Of a stretch of DNA of 21,652 nt, positions 14,992-21,652 are shown one piece after another. Numbering within the stretch: position 1 is the first letter of the stretch; every line of letters begins with the position of its first letter. The position numbers and the translations under genes are program-made. The notes beneath the pieces were generated by a model. The model did no database searches. It was not told the DNA's origin and was given only the letters and a program-made list of their open reading frames with translations. This stretch comes from Candidatus Aminicenantota bacterium (GTDB lineage: Bacteria > Acidobacteriota > Aminicenantia > JAMOAD01), in contig JALXDT010000114.1 of NCBI GenBank assembly GCA_027070475.1, positions 1 through 21,652 on the forward strand. Reading direction: 5' to 3'.

Positions 14992-15014
14992 AAAAAAGAA
15001 TTGATCATGAATTC
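14992..15014 (-). terminator. Probable terminator of the symporter gene
   Basis: On the minus strand GAATT (15010-15014) pairs with AATTC (14998-15002) around a 7-nt loop, followed by T6 (14992-14997). The stem is short, but the T-run is on the correct strand, 53 nt after the symporter stop. The rest of 14947-15067 shows nothing else, apart from GTTTTATAAAAC. Confidence 0.4.
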
Positions 15015-15067
15015 AAGACTTTTCTCTTCAATGGTTTTATAAAACAAGAATTTTGAGTATAAATAAA

Positions 15068-16780
15068 TTACCAGTATTTCTTTTTATACAATTTCTCGGT
15101 AGTTTCTTTAGCTATTATAGGTGAAAGTAATAATAGGGCGATTAAATTCGGGAAAGCCATTATCGCATTGGCAGAATCTCCCGTATACCAGATAATATTC
15201 AAATGGGCTCCCTGTACTATAGCTCCGATAAATAAAAGAACTATGAATATTATTCTATATGGATAAATTATTTTGCTACCAAAAATAAATTCCACACTTT
15301 TTTCTCCATAGTAGCTCCATCCTAATAGTGTGGAATAACCGAATAAGAAAGATGAAAAGGCTATTATTACTCCCCCATACGGAATTACCCTGTTAAATGC
15401 CTCCATTGTTAATGCTGTTGAAGTAAGTCCTTTTGAAGAACCATAAGCTGCGGTCTGGAGATAAGCTCCCGTTAGTACTATGCTCAAAGTTGTAAGCGTA
15501 TTAACAACAATCGTATCAATAAATGTTCCTGTCATAGCGATGAGTCCATTGTAAGTAGGCTCGGGAGATCTTGAAGCAGCCTGAGCAATAGCTGCAGAAC
15601 CCAAACCCGATTCATTTGAAAGCACTCCTCTCCTTACACCTATGGAGATAGCCTGTTTCACAGAAGTTCCTATTAGAGCCCCTCCGACTGCTTTTACTGA
15701 AAAAGCTGCTTTAAATATAAGTGCAAAGGCAGCTGGAATTGCAGTAAACTTTACTATAAGGATAATCAAAGCTCCGCCAAAATAAAGTATTATCATAGCA
15801 GGAACAAGTTTTTCTGAAACACTACCTATTTTCTTTATTCCTCCGATAGTTACTATTCCTGTCAAAGCAGCTATTAAAAGACCACTTGCCCAGAAAGGGA
15901 TTCCAAATTGTGTTTTAAAGGCAAGTGCCATCGAATTGGATTGAGCCATATTCCCCGTTCCGAATAAAGCTGTTATTGCTCCTGCACCAGCAAATAAAAA
16001 GCCTAAAAATTTTGCTATGGGTTTCCACTTGATCCCATACCTTGCATAATACATGGGGCCACCAGCCATCTCTCCAAGAGCATTTTTTCTTCTAAACTTA
16101 ACCCCTAAAAAACCTTCCGAATATTTTGTCGCCATCCCAAAGAATCCTGCAACCCACATCCAGAACGGAGCTCCGGGCCCCCCTGTCGCTATGGCTGTTG
16201 CAACTCCTGCTATATTTCCATTTCCAACAGTGGCAGCCAAAGCTGTCATAAGGGCTGCATAGGGGGAAATATCACCTTCCTCTTCTTCTGTCTTATCCTT
16301 TTTTAATGCTCCTTTTAAAACTAACTTTAAAGAGGCAATAATCCTTCTTATCTGAACAAACCTTGTGAAAATTGATAAAATTATGCCTGTTCCCACAAGA
16401 AGAATTATCATCCACGAACCCCAGAGAATGTCTGATATATCTCTTATGATAATTAAAACTCTGTCCAGAAAGGATAAATTTACAACAAAACTTTTATCAA
16501 TATCTCCTTTAATCTCAATCTTTTGTTTTAATTTTTCAACACTATATATATCAAGTTTAAAATCATAAATCCCAGGCTTTAAATCTCTAAAAACAAACTC
16601 TCCTTTACTGTTCAAGGAGGCTTTTATATAGTTGTCCTCTCCTTGTTTTTTAAGAAGTACATACCCATCTTTTAATGGCTTATTTTTTGAATCATAAATT
16701 TTTCCCAAAAAGTTATAGGGGAAAAGTGGAGAAAAGACAAACAGAAGAAGCAAAGAAAAAACTATTACCTTTCTTTTCAT
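15068..16780 (-). CDS. AGCS sodium/alanine-type symporter with N-terminal carboxypeptidase-regulatory-like domain
   Basis: A 570-aa inner-membrane amino-acid/Na+ symporter with an extra domain. Residues 1-21 are a signal-like hydrophobic segment. Residues 24-102 read FLGKIYDSKNKPLKDGYVLL, later NSKGEFVFRDLKPGIYDF, the classic pattern of carboxypeptidase-regulatory-like beta-sandwich domains. From about residue 105 the transporter follows, with ATVGNGNIAGVATAI (183-197), FGTGNMAQSNS, and RRGVLSNESGLGSAAIA, all diagnostic of the AGCS family, and about ten to eleven helices. Ordinary AGCS proteins are about 450-490 aa and lack the front domain, which would sit in the periplasm. AGGATCTTATG with GGAGGA supports the start. 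It is monocistronic. The substrate is probably alanine or glycine; no glycine riboswitch is visible upstream. Confidence 0.9.
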   Translation of the reverse strand: MKRKVIVFSLLLLFVFSPLFPYNFLGKIYDSKNKPLKDGYVLLKKQGEDNYIKASLNSKGEFVFRDLKPGIYDFKLDIYSVEKLKQKIEIKGDIDKSFVVNLSFLDRVLIIIRDISDILWGSWMIILLVGTGIILSIFTRFVQIRRIIASLKLVLKGALKKDKTEEEEGDISPYAALMTALAATVGNGNIAGVATAIATGGPGAPFWMWVAGFFGMATKYSEGFLGVKFRRKNALGEMAGGPMYYARYGIKWKPIAKFLGFLFAGAGAITALFGTGNMAQSNSMALAFKTQFGIPFWASGLLIAALTGIVTIGGIKKIGSVSEKLVPAMIILYFGGALIILIVKFTAIPAAFALIFKAAFSVKAVGGALIGTSVKQAISIGVRRGVLSNESGLGSAAIAQAASRSPEPTYNGLIAMTGTFIDTIVVNTLTTLSIVLTGAYLQTAAYGSSKGLTSTALTMEAFNRVIPYGGVIIAFSSFLFGYSTLLGWSYYGEKSVEFIFGSKIIYPYRIIFIVLLFIGAIVQGAHLNIIWYTGDSANAIMAFPNLIALLLLSPIIAKETTEKLYKKKYW

Positions 16781-17095
16781 AAGATCCTCCGAAATATTAG
16801 TAATACTATTAAAACATATTTTTCCGAATAGATAAAGAGTTTAAGATAACTCCATAAAAACCGTAAAAAAATACAAAAGATAGTGAAGGATATAAACAAA
16901 GGATACTGGTGGGGCAGATATCAGAAGAAAAGTAACCAAATAATGAATAAACCGAAAAAAAGACAAACAAATTAATATTTTTTACGAATGAATGCGAGGG
17001 CTTAGATTCATGATTATTAATTATCCAGACTGTATGAGAAAACTCTAAACTGTTAAGAGTAATCTCATTAAATATCATATTCTATTATGCCAGGA
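16781..17095. other. 315-bp stretch without a convincing gene
   Basis: Between the symporter start and the lnt stop there is one minus-strand open frame (16809-17078, 89 codons, beginning MIFNEITLNSLEF and containing a phenylalanine-rich middle). It has no ribosome binding site, no recognisable domain and unusual composition, so I do not call it a gene. A hairpin-forming inverted repeat lies at 17034-17068: ATGAGA/TCTCAT outer arms and ACTCT/AGAGT inner arms separated by a symmetric AA/AA bulge. A smaller inverted repeat, GAGTT/AACTC, lies at 16837-16852. The symporter ribosome binding site GGAGGA is near 16787. A promoter for the symporter must be here, but I cannot place it with confidence. 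Confidence 0.5.
17034..17068 (-). other. Inverted repeat downstream of lnt
   Basis: ATGAGA (17034-17039) pairs with TCTCAT (17063-17068), and ACTCT (17042-17046) pairs with AGAGT (17056-17060), with 2-nt symmetric internal loops and a 9-nt apical region. In the minus-strand transcript it falls 28 nt after the lnt stop. It lacks a following U-run, so it is more likely an RNA 3'-end structure or processing signal than a simple intrinsic terminator. Confidence 0.45.
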
Positions 17096-18535
17096 TCAAT
17101 TTCTATTTTTTAGTAAGATAAAAAAGATATAAGTAAAAGCAAAAAACAATATCAAATATCTGTAAAAATAGAAAAGGGAATAGAAGGGAGAAATATTTTT
17201 GTCTCTGATTTTTAAGGAAGCAACAAGATAGCCCTCTTTTCCATAATTCAGTTTTTTTAGTATCTTCCCATTTTGTTCAAAGAATCCGCTTATTCCGGAG
17301 GTTGCGGCTCTTGCTATCGGGAAAAAGCCTTCCATAGCTCTTACCTTTGAAAGATAAAAAAGCTGGGACGGGCCTGATGTTTTCCCATACCATGAATCAT
17401 TTGTAATCGCAACAATGAGTTCTGCTCCCCTGTCATAAAAATGCTTTATCAATGAAGGGAAAACCATTTCATAGCAAATAGGAACTCCCACCTTCACTCC
17501 ATCTATATCAAAAACTTTCACTACCTTTCCCGGAGTAAACTCACCTTCCACATTTGCTATCTTTTTTGCAAAAAAGAAGAGATTTTTATAGGGAATATAT
17601 TCTCCAAAGGGAGTCAGATGAACTTTATAGTAATAATCTAATTCTCCATTATGAAAAACAAAGGCAGTGTTATAATAATTTCCATCTTTCTGATCATTGG
17701 CACCTAAAATAAGTGTTACTTTATTCTTTTTTGTGAATTTTTTTAATACATTAGTAATTCCGCTTTGATACCTTGGATAGTAAGGAAAACAAAATTCCGG
17801 CCAGATTACTAATTTGGCTCCCTTTTTCACGCTTTTTTCTGTATAATTCATATATTTTATAAACTCTTCCTTAACCCTTTGTCCTGTCCAGACAGTATTC
17901 ATAGATTCATTCCCCTGGACCACCGCAACTTTTAAAATTCTTGAACCTTTGGGTTTGATAAAGTATCCAGGAATATTTATTAATATTATAAGAAAAACAA
18001 TAAAAGCAAAAGTTCTTTTTTTCTTTTCTTTTAATGTATGATAAATCAGTACATTTGAAAAAACGAGGAAGAGACTTACCCCTCTTACTCCGGAAATATA
18101 AAAGAGATAATTTAGCCCTGTGTTTGAGGATTGTGAATTAGCTAAAATTCCCCATGGAAAACCTGTTAAAAAGTGTTCCAAGATTATTTCAAAACTTACA
18201 TAAAGAAATGGAAAAAGAAACAGGAGTTTCTCTTTGAAAAAATAGAGAGGAATTGTAAAAAACAGTGAAAGATAGGAAAATAAAAGAATCAAAGATAGGA
18301 TTGCCAAAATTTGCGGCATCTGCCCATAGCCTGTTAAAACAGGATAAAGCCAGTATAGTAACAATAAATTAAAAAGAAAGCCTGAAAAAAAAAGTTTTAG
18401 AAAAGAGCTTCTTTTTTCTGTTTCATTTAATACTGGAACTAATGCGAAAAAAGCTAAAAAATAAAGATTAAACGGAGGAAAAGCCAAAGCCAATAAAATA
18501 GGAGTTAATAAATATGGGATATTTTTTTTACTCAT
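17096..18535 (-). CDS. lnt: Apolipoprotein N-acyltransferase
   Basis: A 479-aa inner-membrane enzyme that adds the third acyl chain to the N-terminal cysteine of lipoproteins, the last step of diderm lipoprotein maturation. About six hydrophobic helices fill residues 5-195. A periplasmic carbon-nitrogen-hydrolase domain follows (about 203-440), and a final helix lies near 455-475. The catalytic triad is E247 in WPEFCFP, K304 in YKVHLTPFGEYIP, and C354 in PICYEMVFP, spaced as in Escherichia coli Lnt. The ATG at 18535 lies inside the end of trmI (8 nt overlap), so it is the last gene of the overlapping operon. Its presence supports an outer membrane. Confidence 0.95.
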   Translation of the reverse strand: MSKKNIPYLLTPILLALAFPPFNLYFLAFFALVPVLNETEKRSSFLKLFFSGFLFNLLLLYWLYPVLTGYGQMPQILAILSLILLFSYLSLFFTIPLYFFKEKLLFLFPFLYVSFEIILEHFLTGFPWGILANSQSSNTGLNYLFYISGVRGVSLFLVFSNVLIYHTLKEKKKRTFAFIVFLIILINIPGYFIKPKGSRILKVAVVQGNESMNTVWTGQRVKEEFIKYMNYTEKSVKKGAKLVIWPEFCFPYYPRYQSGITNVLKKFTKKNKVTLILGANDQKDGNYYNTAFVFHNGELDYYYKVHLTPFGEYIPYKNLFFFAKKIANVEGEFTPGKVVKVFDIDGVKVGVPICYEMVFPSLIKHFYDRGAELIVAITNDSWYGKTSGPSQLFYLSKVRAMEGFFPIARAATSGISGFFEQNGKILKKLNYGKEGYLVASLKIRDKNISPFYSLFYFYRYLILFFAFTYIFFILLKNRN

Positions 18536-19289
18536 TCAGATTTCTTGCTATTGTCAAAAAACCTGTATGTGAAATCATCCTCTCCGATGGTCTTACTCCA
18601 TACTCTCTGACTAAAATTTCTCTTTCAAAAAGTTCTACAGTTTTTTCTACAAAAAAACCATGCTCTTTTAATTTAAAATATGTTTTTTTTACCTGTTCAA
18701 AGTTTGGAGAAAGAGAAACCCAGAAGAATCCGGGAAGAATAACTTTTTTTGCAGGTGCAACAAGATCCCATGGCTCCGGGACATCAACGAACAATGCCTC
18801 AAAGATATAGTCTCCAAATCCATCTTTAGAAACATCTTTTAAAATAAATTCCACTCTATCTTCAAGTCCGTACTTCTTAATATTCTTAATCGCTATTTTT
18901 TGATGTTCTTCCTTTCTTTCAAAGGAGTAAACCTTCCCTGTTTCCCCCACTGTAATGGCAAGAGCTGTTGTAAGAGCTCCGGAGCCACTTCCAACTTCAG
19001 CTACAATACTACCACTTCCAATACCAGTTGACATAAACATATAACCAATATCTTTTGGATAAAGAATTGTTGTTTTCCTCTGCACTTTTTTTATCAAATC
19101 AAAATTTGAAGGTTTTAAAACAAAAAATTTATAATTTTTATTTGAGAGTATAGTGTCACCAAAGGATAAATCCTCTTTAAAAACAACATTCCCTAAATTG
19201 GTACTGAAACTTGTATCAGCTTTAAAGGAGAGAAGATAGGTATCCCCTTTTTCACTGTACAAAATAAAAAGATCACCCTGATTTAGCAT
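18528..19289 (-). CDS. trmI: tRNA (adenine-58-N1)-methyltransferase TrmI
   Basis: A 253-aa tetrameric enzyme that methylates A58 in the T-loop of tRNA using S-adenosylmethionine, often needed for growth at high temperature. A small N-terminal beta domain (about 1-65) precedes the Rossmann methyltransferase domain. SAM motif I is VAEVGSGSGALTTALA (96-111), and the conserved catalytic DVPEPW lies at 169-174. The C-terminus has RPSERMISHTGFL, typical of TrmI rather than other class I methyltransferases. The start overlaps the pdxJ stop by one base (TAATG). No strong ribosome binding site is seen, so translation is coupled to pdxJ. Confidence 0.93.
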   Translation of the reverse strand: MLNQGDLFILYSEKGDTYLLSFKADTSFSTNLGNVVFKEDLSFGDTILSNKNYKFFVLKPSNFDLIKKVQRKTTILYPKDIGYMFMSTGIGSGSIVAEVGSGSGALTTALAITVGETGKVYSFERKEEHQKIAIKNIKKYGLEDRVEFILKDVSKDGFGDYIFEALFVDVPEPWDLVAPAKKVILPGFFWVSLSPNFEQVKKTYFKLKEHGFFVEKTVELFEREILVREYGVRPSERMISHTGFLTIARNLNE

Positions 19290-20008
19290 TATCTTAAAAA
19301 ATTTATGAGATCTTTCATCTCTCTTACAGCTCTTTCAAGTCCAACAAATGCTGCTCTACTTATGATTGAATGGCCAATGTTAACCTCTTCTACCTCTTTC
19401 AATTGTCTGAAAATCTGAATATTTCTGTAGTTTAAGCCGTGTCCAGCCAAAACCTCCATCCCTATCTTTTTTGAATATTTAACAACATCATAAAGGTGTT
19501 CAAGCTCCTTTCTTTCACAAGCTCTATCTTTACATTCGGAAAACCTTGTGGTATTTATCTCTATTACTTTAACTCCTATTTTATGTGCAGTTCTTATCTG
19601 CTCTTTATCCGGATCAATAAAGATACTCACCCTTATACCGGATACTTCCAATTCCTTTATATAATCGGGAAGAACATTCTGATTAATAATTACATCAAGC
19701 CCGCCTTCTGTTGTTACTTCATCTTTTTTTTCAGGTACAAGGGTAACCTGATAAGGTAAAATTGTTAGCATAATACTTTTCATCTCTTCTGTGGCTGCCA
19801 TTTCAACATTTAAAGGAACTTTAATAGTTGATTTAAGAAGTTCTACATCCCTTTCTTTGATATGCCTTCTATCACTTCTTAAATGAACAGTTATTCCATC
19901 TGCTCCTCCCAATTCAGCAAGAACTGCAGCCTGTACAGGATCAGGTTCATTCCCCTTCCTTGCTTCTCTCAATGTTGCGATATGGTCAATATTTACACCC
20001 AATCTCAT
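19289..20008 (-). CDS. pdxJ: Pyridoxine 5'-phosphate synthase PdxJ
   Basis: A 239-aa cytosolic TIM-barrel enzyme that condenses 1-deoxy-D-xylulose 5-phosphate with 3-amino-2-oxopropyl phosphate to form pyridoxine phosphate, the last ring-forming step of the DXP-dependent vitamin B6 pathway. Visible motifs are GVNIDHIATLREARKG (4-19, H9), GITVHLRSDRRHIK (38-51, H42, R44 and R47), PLNVEMA (65-71, E69) and LAGHGLNY (187-194, H190). These match the active-site residues of the Escherichia coli enzyme (H45, E72, H193). Length is standard. It overlaps glmM by 4 nt and trmI by 1 nt. It shares an operon with glmM, but no direct metabolic link is obvious. Confidence 0.96.
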   Translation of the reverse strand: MRLGVNIDHIATLREARKGNEPDPVQAAVLAELGGADGITVHLRSDRRHIKERDVELLKSTIKVPLNVEMAATEEMKSIMLTILPYQVTLVPEKKDEVTTEGGLDVIINQNVLPDYIKELEVSGIRVSIFIDPDKEQIRTAHKIGVKVIEINTTRFSECKDRACERKELEHLYDVVKYSKKIGMEVLAGHGLNYRNIQIFRQLKEVEEVNIGHSIISRAAFVGLERAVREMKDLINFLR

Positions 20009-21336
20009 TGACTCACCTCTTTTATTTCATTTTTTATCTTGTCTCCATACTCTTTAATAAAAATTTCAATTTTCTTATCATTTTCACCTTCAGCCATAAT
20101 TCTCAAAAGAGGTTCCGTTCCAGAATATCTTATCACTATTCTTATATTATTTCCAAATTTTTCTTTAGCAGAAGCCTTCATTTCATTAACATATTTAAGA
20201 TTTTCAAGTGGGATCTTTTTACTTACCTCGATATTTACAAAATGCTGATTAGATAAAACTATTTTTTTCTTTAATTCTGACAATTTCATATTTTGGCCTT
20301 CTGCAATTTCGAGAATTTTTAAAGCTGTAACTATTCCATCTCCTGTAATTTGATAATCCCTTAAGATAATATGGCCAGAAGTCTCTCCACCAATTAAACT
20401 CCCAGTTTCAACCATTTTTTCCCATACATACCGATCTCCTACAGGTGTTCTGTAAAAGTCTAATCCCAGCTCTTTAACTTTTCTCTCCAGAGAAAGATTA
20501 CTCATTATTGTACCTATTACAGGAGCATTATATCCTCTTTTTGCATAATATTCTGAAAGAATGTAGATTAGAATATCTCCATTTAAAATATCTCCTGATT
20601 CATCCGTCATTATTACTCTGTCACCATCTCCATCAAAGGCAATACCAGCAAAAGCCTTTTCTCTCCTTACTTCTTCTGCCACTTTTTCAGGGAAAAGGGA
20701 ACCACAGTTTTTGTTAATATTTTCTCCGTTTGGGTTACAATTTACAAGTTTTACATCATACCCCAAATTGTAAAAAATTTCTATAAGAAAAGAGGTGGCT
20801 CCATTGGAACAATCAATTACAAGTCTTTTGGTATCCTTTATCTTTTCAAATTTACTTTTTATAAAGTCAATATACTCATCTTTTTTTTCAACTCTTACTA
20901 TTTTACCTTCCGAAATATCAGGTCTCTTGCATTTTTTTAAAAATTCAAAAATTCTTTTTTCCATTTCTATTTCAAGTTCATCACTTAGTTTCATACCATT
21001 AGAGTTTAATATTTTAATTCCATTGAATTCTGGAGGATTGTGGGAAGCCGAAATCATTATTCCTCCTTGATATTCCCTATCAAGGGAAACAATTTTTGAT
21101 AGTGCAGGAGTTGTTATGACTCCTGTATAATCTATTTCAATGTCAGAATGATTCAGTCCTGCCGCAAGAATTTTCAAAATCCAGTCAGAGCCCTTTCTAC
21201 TATCATCTGCTACAAGAACCTTTTTGATATTTAATGTCTCTGAAATGGCTTTTCCAAGATAAAAAATAATCTCTTCAGTTAAAGGATATTGTCCTGTTAT
21301 TCCCCTGATTCCATCGGTCCCAAAGAGCCTTTTCAC
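20005..21336 (-). CDS. glmM: Phosphoglucosamine mutase GlmM, GTG start
   Basis: A 443-aa cytosolic enzyme converting glucosamine 6-phosphate to glucosamine 1-phosphate for UDP-GlcNAc, and so for peptidoglycan and lipopolysaccharide. The phospho-serine loop is ISASHNPPEFNGIK with S98; the metal loop is FDGDGDR (D235, D237, D239); the sugar loop is GGETSGH; the phosphate-binding loop is RYSGTEPLLRI near the C-terminus. The N-terminus MKRLFGTDGIRG is typical of GlmM and separates it from phosphomannomutases. The start is a GTG at 21336 that overlaps the upstream stop (GTGA), with GAGGG just before. The neighbouring CdaR-like gene is the conserved partner seen in many bacteria. Confidence 0.95.
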   Translation of the reverse strand: MKRLFGTDGIRGITGQYPLTEEIIFYLGKAISETLNIKKVLVADDSRKGSDWILKILAAGLNHSDIEIDYTGVITTPALSKIVSLDREYQGGIMISASHNPPEFNGIKILNSNGMKLSDELEIEMEKRIFEFLKKCKRPDISEGKIVRVEKKDEYIDFIKSKFEKIKDTKRLVIDCSNGATSFLIEIFYNLGYDVKLVNCNPNGENINKNCGSLFPEKVAEEVRREKAFAGIAFDGDGDRVIMTDESGDILNGDILIYILSEYYAKRGYNAPVIGTIMSNLSLERKVKELGLDFYRTPVGDRYVWEKMVETGSLIGGETSGHIILRDYQITGDGIVTALKILEIAEGQNMKLSELKKKIVLSNQHFVNIEVSKKIPLENLKYVNEMKASAKEKFGNNIRIVIRYSGTEPLLRIMAEGENDKKIEIFIKEYGDKIKNEIKEVSQ

Positions 21337-21652
21337 TTTTCCCTCTTTTTGATTTGTTTTTTGTTTTGTTCTTTTTCCACTTCAACTATCACTGTAATTT
21401 TTGTTTGTTTAAAGATAACTCTTGAATCAAAAATATTTAAAAGAATCGTCTCTTTTATGTTTTTATCTATATTGTTTTTTTGAAATTCAGCGACTAAAAA
21501 TTTTCTTCTCTTTAATATTGAAATAGGACCTTCTACCTGAATTTTTTTCGGATAATAATCTATTCTCTTTATTTTAAATCCCTCTTTCGGTGTTAATTTG
21601 TGTTTTAAAATGATTTTAACCTCTTTGATGATTTTCTTTTCCAGAGTTATCT
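21333..21652 (-). CDS. cdaR: YbbR/CdaR-like protein, C-terminal part only
   Basis: The last 105 residues are in the window; the gene begins beyond the right edge. A YbbR-type beta domain is recognisable: YYPKKIQVEGPISILKRR, a hydrophobic strand, then IKETILLNIFDSRVIFKQTK and ITVIVEVEK, ending in a lysine-rich tail. YbbR repeats occur in CdaR, an extracytoplasmic regulator of the diadenylate cyclase CdaA, and the order cdaA-cdaR-glmM is a widely conserved operon. The 4-nt overlap with glmM supports this. I expect cdaA just outside the window. The call rests on a short, poorly conserved domain and on gene order. Confidence 0.75.
   Translation of the reverse strand, partial: ITLEKKIIKEVKIILKHKLTPKEGFKIKRIDYYPKKIQVEGPISILKRRKFLVAEFQKNNIDKNIKETILLNIFDSRVIFKQTKITVIVEVEKEQNKKQIKKREK

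Noticed and set aside
16781..16860. Glycine riboswitch upstream of the AGCS symporter
   Set aside because: Looked for because such riboswitches often control this family; the conserved GGAGAG and GC-rich core elements are absent.
16809..17078. 89-codon minus-strand open frame with a Phe-rich middle
   Set aside because: No ribosome binding site, no known domain, unusual composition, and its start lies next to an inverted repeat; recorded only as part of the gene-free stretch.
18514..18810. Plus-strand open frame over lnt/trmI
   Set aside because: Antisense to two well-supported overlapping genes.

Overview
The window is a gene-dense, AT-rich stretch of bacterial chromosome with very short intergenic gaps, many 1-25 nt gene overlaps and strong AGGAGG ribosome binding sites. 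Apolipoprotein N-acyltransferase, L,D-transpeptidase, GlmM and several signal peptides point to a diderm (Gram-negative-type) bacterium. Archaeal-like or thermophile-like variants (ApgM phosphoglycerate mutase, a two-gene SufC-SufB set, a C-terminal CxDWWxC peroxiredoxin, ThyX) fit an anaerobic, possibly thermophilic, deep-branching lineage. I cannot name the taxon from the sequence. I see no tRNA, rRNA, transposon, phage gene or CRISPR array. Layout, left end (1-2623, minus strand): a cation diffusion facilitator, then a ferritin-peroxiredoxin pair with its own sigma-70-like promoter, then a tiny winged-helix protein overlapping an Ogg-type 8-oxoguanine glycosylase that runs off the left edge. 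Together they look like an iron and oxidative-damage defence cluster. Middle (2671-11761, plus strand): a LapA-like membrane protein; a sufC-sufB-L,D-transpeptidase operon whose sufC appears to start at a rare ATT codon and whose promoter carries a near-palindrome over the -35 box; a secreted TPR protein and a SlyD/FKBP-like isomerase; a diverged YchF-type P-loop protein coupled to thiL; and a secreted GH2 beta-mannosidase. Right half (11766-21652, minus strand): apgM with a membrane-anchored unknown; thyX with a secreted unknown; a sodium/alanine-type symporter with an unusual N-terminal carboxypeptidase-regulatory-like domain; a roughly 315 bp stretch with no convincing gene; and a fully overlapping envelope/cofactor operon in the order cdaR(ybbR)-glmM-pdxJ-trmI-lnt, whose first gene is cut by the right edge. 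Most of the window is housekeeping. The observations most worth checking are the ATT start and candidate operator of the suf operon, the symporter fusion, the YchF relative with altered switch II, and the stress cluster that includes the small winged-helix protein.
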